Assembly: GCA_002347705.1 (NCBI GenBank)
Contig: DDWY01000078.1
Span: 1 to 26,469 of the forward strand
Length of the DNA: 26,469 bases
Reading direction: 5' to 3'
Source: Anaerolineaceae bacterium UBA2274
GTDB lineage: Bacteria > Chloroflexota > Anaerolineae > Anaerolineales > Anaerolineaceae
Positions within the stretch are counted from its first letter, which is position 1; every line of letters begins with the position of its first letter. The notes beneath the pieces are model-generated. The model was not told the DNA's origin. It searched no databases and worked only from the letters and a program-made list of their open reading frames with translations. Shown in pieces: positions 23,140-26,469 of the stretch. A program made the position numbers and the translations under genes.

Positions 23140-24542
23140 CCTTGCTCCCAGTTCCAGGTGGTCCCGTCTTTGCTGTCTTCCAGGGTCACGCCCAGGGCTT
23201 TGAGCTCATCACGCAGCTTATCGGAAAGCGCCCAGTTCTTCTCAGCGCGCAGGTCGCGCCGCAGGCTGACCAGCAGGTCGATGAATGGGTCGGCAGCATT
23301 TGCGCTTCCGGACTGCTCCTCGAGCTGCAGCCCGAGCACGCCGGTCAGTTCCTTGAATGCCTCACGTGCGGGCAGAAGTTGCGCCTCTGTAGCGCCATCG
23401 CTGCGAGCCTGGTTAAGGGTACGCACCAGTTCGAAGATCGCGGCCAGAGCAGCAGATGTGTTGAAGTCATCATCCATGCTCTCTTTAAAAGCGTTTCGGG
23501 CTTGCTCAGCGGCATTTTTCAGGGCGGTTGCCTTGTCTTCTGGCAGACCGGCTGCACCTGGCAGAGCGGGTTTTTTGGCGTTCAGCAGGCGGTGGTAAGT
23601 CTGTTCGGTTTGCTCAATGACCTCTTCGCTGTAAGTAAGCGGACTGCGGTAAGAGCCATTGAGCACCCACAAACGCATCACATCGCCGGGGTGTTCGCTC
23701 AGGAATTGATCGATGGTGATCATGTTGCCGATCGATTTGGACATTTTTTCGGATTTCAGTCCAAGCATGCCATTGTGCATCCAATAGGTGGCGAAGGTCT
23801 TATGGGTAATAGCTTCAGTCTGTGCGATCTCGTTTTCGTGGTGGGGGAAGATGAGGTCATTTCCGCCGCCGTGGATGTCGATCTGTTCTCCCAGGTGCGC
23901 CATGTTCATTGCCGAACACTCGATGTGCCAACCAGGGCGACCCTTGCCCCAAGGGCTGTTCCAGGCAGGTTCGCCAGGTTTGGCGGACTTCCAGAGGGCA
24001 AAATCCATGGGATGTTCTTTGCGTTCGTCCACCTGGACGCGGGAGCCGGCGTTCATGGTGTCAAGCCGCCGACCGGAGAGCTTGCCATAGTCCGGTTTGG
24101 ACTCCACGCTATAATATACATCCCCATCCACCTGGTAAGCGGACTTGTTGCGGATCAGTTGGCTGATCATCTCAATGATTTGCGGCATATCTTCAGTCGC
24201 GCGCGGGTTTTTGGTGGCTGGCAGGACGTTCAACCCGTCCAGGTTGGCTTTATATTGGTTGATATACTGATTTGCCAGTTCAAAGGGGTCGCGCCCCAGA
24301 TCATTAGCTTTGGCAATAATCTTGTCATCCACATCGGTGAAGTTCATGACGAAATTGACGTCATAGCCGGAATACTCCAGGTAACGCCGCACAATGTCGA
24401 ACACAAGGGCCGACATAGCGTGACCGATGTGCGATTCGGCGTAGACCGTCGGACCGCAAACATACATCCTAACCTTGCCCGGCTCGAGGGTTTTAAAGTC
24501 CTCTTTGGAACGGCTGAGGGTGTTATAAATCGTTAAGCTCAT
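23136..24542 (-). CDS. cysS: Cysteinyl-tRNA synthetase
   Basis: 468 residues, the normal length for class I CysRS, which charges tRNA-Cys. ATP motifs are HIGH (38-41, [10 protein letters not shown]) and KMSKS (266-270). Zinc ligands that select cysteine are present at C29 (YVCGPTVY), C209 (HIECSAMN), H234 and E238 ([10 protein letters not shown]). The C-terminal anticodon-binding part ends with [21 protein letters not shown], typical of the family. It is preceded by the yacL-like gene (15-nt gap) and followed by rlmB (4-nt overlap). The order yacL-cysS-rlmB is a reduced form of the Bacillus yacL...cysS-mrnC-rlmB cluster. Confidence 0.97.
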   Translation of the reverse strand: MSLTIYNTLSRSKEDFKTLEPGKVRMYVCGPTVYAESHIGHAMSALVFDIVRRYLEYSGYDVNFVMNFTDVDDKIIAKANDLGRDPFELANQYINQYKANLDGLNVLPATKNPRATEDMPQIIEMISQLIRNKSAYQVDGDVYYSVESKPDYGKLSGRRLDTMNAGSRVQVDERKEHPMDFALWKSAKPGEPAWNSPWGKGRPGWHIECSAMNMAHLGEQIDIHGGGNDLIFPHHENEIAQTEAITHKTFATYWMHNGMLGLKSEKMSKSIGNMITIDQFLSEHPGDVMRLWVLNGSYRSPLTYSEEVIEQTEQTYHRLLNAKKPALPGAAGLPEDKATALKNAAEQARNAFKESMDDDFNTSAALAAIFELVRTLNQARSDGATEAQLLPAREAFKELTGVLGLQLEEQSGSANAADPFIDLLVSLRRDLRAEKNWALSDKLRDELKALGVTLEDSKDGTTWNWEQG

Positions 24543-24557
24543 ATCAATTTCCTGTTT

Positions 24558-25625
24558 TCATTCGAGGCTTGGTTTGGCAAAGATCATCCGCCCGGCAGAA
24601 GTCTGCAAGATTTTGGTGACCGTGACTTCAATCTGTTTATCAAGGTAAGGCTGCCCATTTTCAATGACCACCATGGTGCCATCATCAAGATATCCAACAC
24701 CCTGATTGTATTCTTTGCCTTCCTGGATCACCGCAATCTGCAGGCTTTCTCCAGGCAGGATGATGACTTTGACGGCGTTGGCAAGGTCGTTAATGTTTAG
24801 CACATTTACACCCTGAAGTTCGGCCACCCGGTTCAGGTTGTAATCGTTGGTCAGGATTGGGGCGTTCATTTGGCGCCCAAGCAGCACCAGTCTGTCATCC
24901 ACCTCGCGCACACCTTCCACGTCAATGTCGCTGATGACCACATTTACTTCTTTGTTCTCCTGGAGTTCACTCAGCACGTCCAATCCGCGCCGTCCGCGTT
25001 GACGGCGGAGGCTGTCGGCTGAGTCGGAGACGAATTGCAGCTCGTTGAGCACAAATCGCGGCACGACCAGCGTTGCGCCCAAAAAACCGGTTTTGGCGAT
25101 GTCGGAAATGCGTCCATCGATGATCGCGCTGGTATCCACCAAAACGCGCCTTTCACTCTCAACTTTAGCACGCGCAGGCATCTTGTTGGACATATTTTTG
25201 AAAAGATTCGTGAAATCTTCTCGCCTTGTGACGAAAAGGACTGCGCCCAGATAGCCAAACAGGAGCAAGCCGGCAAGCGGCAAAATCTGCCCGAGAGGAT
25301 TTGGCAGCAGGGAAAGCGGGTATGCCATGATGGCAGCGATGATCAGACCAATGGTAATGCCAATAAGCCCACTCAGTAATGATTGGGCTGAAGATTTGGT
25401 GAAGAGTTTGATCAAGGCCTGGAAAGGCTTGATGGTGATGTAGGGGGTGATCAAAAAGCCAAACGCGGCGAAAATCACTGCGATGAGTCCGGTTACCACT
25501 CCCTGTGAAAGGGTGAGCACATCGACAAACTGCTGAACAAAATTATAAACAGGGAGACTGGTGAAAGCTCCGATAATACCAAGTACAACTGCGCCGATGA
25601 TGCGTGAAATTAAAATTGCGCTCAT
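24558..25625 (-). CDS. PIN/TRAM-domain membrane protein, YacL-like
   Basis: 355 residues. Four hydrophobic segments lie at about 5-25, 45-65, 83-103 and 112-133, followed by a PIN nuclease-like domain (160-285) and a C-terminal TRAM domain (288-350). PIN acidic residues are in VLVDTSAIIDGRI (D164), NELQ (E195), VDDRL (D243/D244) and LTNDYNLN (D261). This is the architecture of Bacillus YacL. The role is uncertain; a membrane-tethered RNase is possible. A frame extension to 25679 has no support; the ATG at 25625 has GGAGG about 7 nt upstream and begins MSAILISRIIGAVV. It heads the operon with cysS and rlmB. Confidence 0.92.
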   Translation of the reverse strand: MSAILISRIIGAVVLGIIGAFTSLPVYNFVQQFVDVLTLSQGVVTGLIAVIFAAFGFLITPYITIKPFQALIKLFTKSSAQSLLSGLIGITIGLIIAAIMAYPLSLLPNPLGQILPLAGLLLFGYLGAVLFVTRREDFTNLFKNMSNKMPARAKVESERRVLVDTSAIIDGRISDIAKTGFLGATLVVPRFVLNELQFVSDSADSLRRQRGRRGLDVLSELQENKEVNVVISDIDVEGVREVDDRLVLLGRQMNAPILTNDYNLNRVAELQGVNVLNINDLANAVKVIILPGESLQIAVIQEGKEYNQGVGYLDDGTMVVIENGQPYLDKQIEVTVTKILQTSAGRMIFAKPSLE

Positions 25626-25683
25626 ATAAGACCTCCATTTTAACGTGCAAAATAAATTCGAAACAATAAATAAGTTCACTAAG

Positions 25684-25712
25684 ATAATAGCACTCTAAAT
25701 GACCAGAGTCAA
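25684..25712 (-). promoter_or_regulatory. sigma-70-type promoter of the yacL-cysS-rlmB operon
   Basis: On the minus strand TTGACT (25707-25712) and TATTAT (25684-25689) are separated by 17 nt, about 60 nt before the start codon. Confidence 0.75.
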
Positions 25713-25753
25713 AGAATTCTGTACTTTCTGATAAATTTCATATGGACTGGGAA

Positions 25754-25795
25754 TGATAGGTGATAGGTGATGGGTGATGGGTGATGGGTGATAGG
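25754..25795. repeat. Six tandem 7-bp repeats (TGATRGG)
   Basis: Perfect head-to-tail array of TGATAGG, TGATAGG, TGATGGG three times, TGATAGG. It lies 40 nt upstream of the operon promoter. The rest of 25713-25881 has no supported feature. Confidence 0.9.
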
Positions 25796-25881
25796 AGAGG
25801 CTTGGAAATTATTGAATTCGTCGAGATAAACGATGTTTCTGTCCCATCGTGCCCTCTGGGTTTTGCGTACCTCTTTTAATT

Positions 25882-26079
25882 TGTCATTGCGAGGAACGAA
25901 GCAATCTAAACTGTCAACCTCAAGGATAGTTAGCGGTTCACTAATGCGACATAGCAAATAACCTTTTTTACTTTGCCTAAAAAAACTTTTGCCTTACCAC
26001 CAATTCACCTTTCAGATGATGATTTTAGATTGCTTACAAAATAGTACACTAAGTGTCACAAAAGAGGTTCGCAATGACA
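25882..26079. repeat. 198-bp element bounded by TGTCATTGCGA inverted repeats
   Basis: Left end TGTCATTGCGA (25882-25892) is mirrored by TCGCAATGACA (26069-26079). A second, inner pair is GCAATCTAAA (25901-25910) / TTTAGATTGC (26024-26033). The left end (TGTCATTGCGAGGAACGAAG and following) resembles repeats that I recall in many bacterial spacers. Short frames here cross the repeats and are not credible genes. Confidence 0.75.
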
Positions 26080-26104
26080 GAATCAAAGGCAGCGGGCTTT
26101 TATC

Positions 26105-26168
26105 TGTCATTGCGAGGAACGAAGCAATCTAAGATGTTTGCATACAGGATAATTTGCGGTTCACAATC
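26105..26168 (+). repeat. Second, partial copy of the TGTCATTGCGAGG element
   Basis: The first 28 bases are identical to 25882-25909, and a further GGATAATTTGCGGTTCAC matches GGATAGTTAGCGGTTCAC of the first copy. No mirrored right end is seen before the window ends. The remainder to 26469 has no supported gene; an ACCCCC/GGGGGT inverted pair lies at about 26430-26466. Confidence 0.75.
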
Positions 26169-26469
26169 TTTTAGCCTATTCTGCATTGCAAAGGATATCC
26201 TTCGACCTGGAGTTTCTCATTTTAGTGCCCTGAAAACAGCTTCCCAACGAGAGAATATTCAAAAAATTTCGGAAAATGCGATCGCAGGCTGGGTCATCGT
26301 TATGGAATCCATACCAACCTATGCCTCGCGATAGCCAACCCACCGAATGTAGTAATTGGCATTCTGAGTCTCTTTTGCGAGGAATCTGATTATTAATGTT
26401 CAGAATATTCACCGCATTCAGGATAACAAGACCCACCCCCTTTATCCTCCTACCTCGAGGGGGTTAGGA

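Noticed and set aside
23142..24536. 464-codon plus-strand frame opposite cysS
   Set aside because: Shadow of the complete cysS gene, which carries all catalytic and zinc residues; the opposite frame has no recognisable domain or ribosome site.
25754..25795. Possible CRISPR
   Set aside because: Head-to-tail 7-mers without spacers; not a CRISPR array, and no cas genes are present.
26053..26436. Short frames on both strands (93 and 86 codons) near the right end
   Set aside because: They run through the TGTCATTGCGAGG repeat and have no ribosome site or domain; treated as repeat DNA.

Overview
The window looks like a chromosomal segment of a mesophilic member of the Anaerolineae (phylum Chloroflexota). 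This is inferred from gene content and style and was not tested by search. The pointers are a Pro/Thr-rich linker of the PTNTPT type in a YkuD enzyme, paired L,D-transpeptidases, tandem c-di-AMP receptor genes, a CIRCE-controlled groESL operon, and intergenic spaces full of palindromic repeats. Most genes are housekeeping. No phage, CRISPR array or complete mobile element is visible. || Layout. 1-1997 (minus): an ATP-grasp ligase of the D-Ala-D-Ala ligase type, a GNAT acetyltransferase and a DUF3795 cysteine-rich protein cut by the window edge. 2095-7419 (minus): a GH38 alpha-mannosidase, a tRNA-dihydrouridine synthase with a TTG start, and an Atg22/UMF1-type MFS transporter ending at a terminator. 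7501-9747 (plus): groES-groEL with a clear sigma-70 promoter, a perfect CIRCE operator and a terminator shared with a convergent DUF2089 regulator (9776-10057, minus). 10260-12791 (plus): fused formiminotransferase-cyclodeaminase, a YjjX-type NTPase and a YkgJ/YcgN-type cysteine-cluster protein, tightly packed. 12840-14228 (plus): two overlapping DarA-type c-di-AMP receptor paralogues and a DUF4013 membrane protein. 14634-15206 (minus): AMMECR1-family protein. 15311-18410 (plus): a cell-wall block of membrane-anchored amidase, membrane-anchored L,D-transpeptidase and Tat-exported L,D-transpeptidase. 18981-20875 (plus): an unknown protein, a CnoX/YbbN-like thioredoxin-TPR protein and a flavodoxin. 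21220-22217: tRNA-Ser(GGA), an orphan Imm-5-like protein and a decayed REP-associated transposase (RAYT) ending in a REP-like hairpin. 22402-25625 (minus): yacL-like PIN/TRAM protein, cysS and rlmB, an order resembling part of the Firmicutes yacL-cysS-rlmB neighbourhood. 25626-26469: no credible gene, but several repeats. || Functional themes. Chaperone control (groESL, CnoX-like protein), cell-wall cross-linking and hydrolysis, c-di-AMP sensing, one-carbon/histidine catabolism and translation (dus, cysS, rlmB, tRNA-Ser). || I did not find a convincing complete new defence or biosynthetic system. The most unusual material is (a) several roughly 180-200 bp non-coding elements bounded by short inverted repeats and holding further hairpins; (b) a RAYT gene whose start is lost and whose C-terminus runs into a REP-like palindrome; (c) a divergent/canonical pair of c-di-AMP receptors; and (d) a Tat-exported L,D-transpeptidase in which the SHGC active-site histidine is asparagine.
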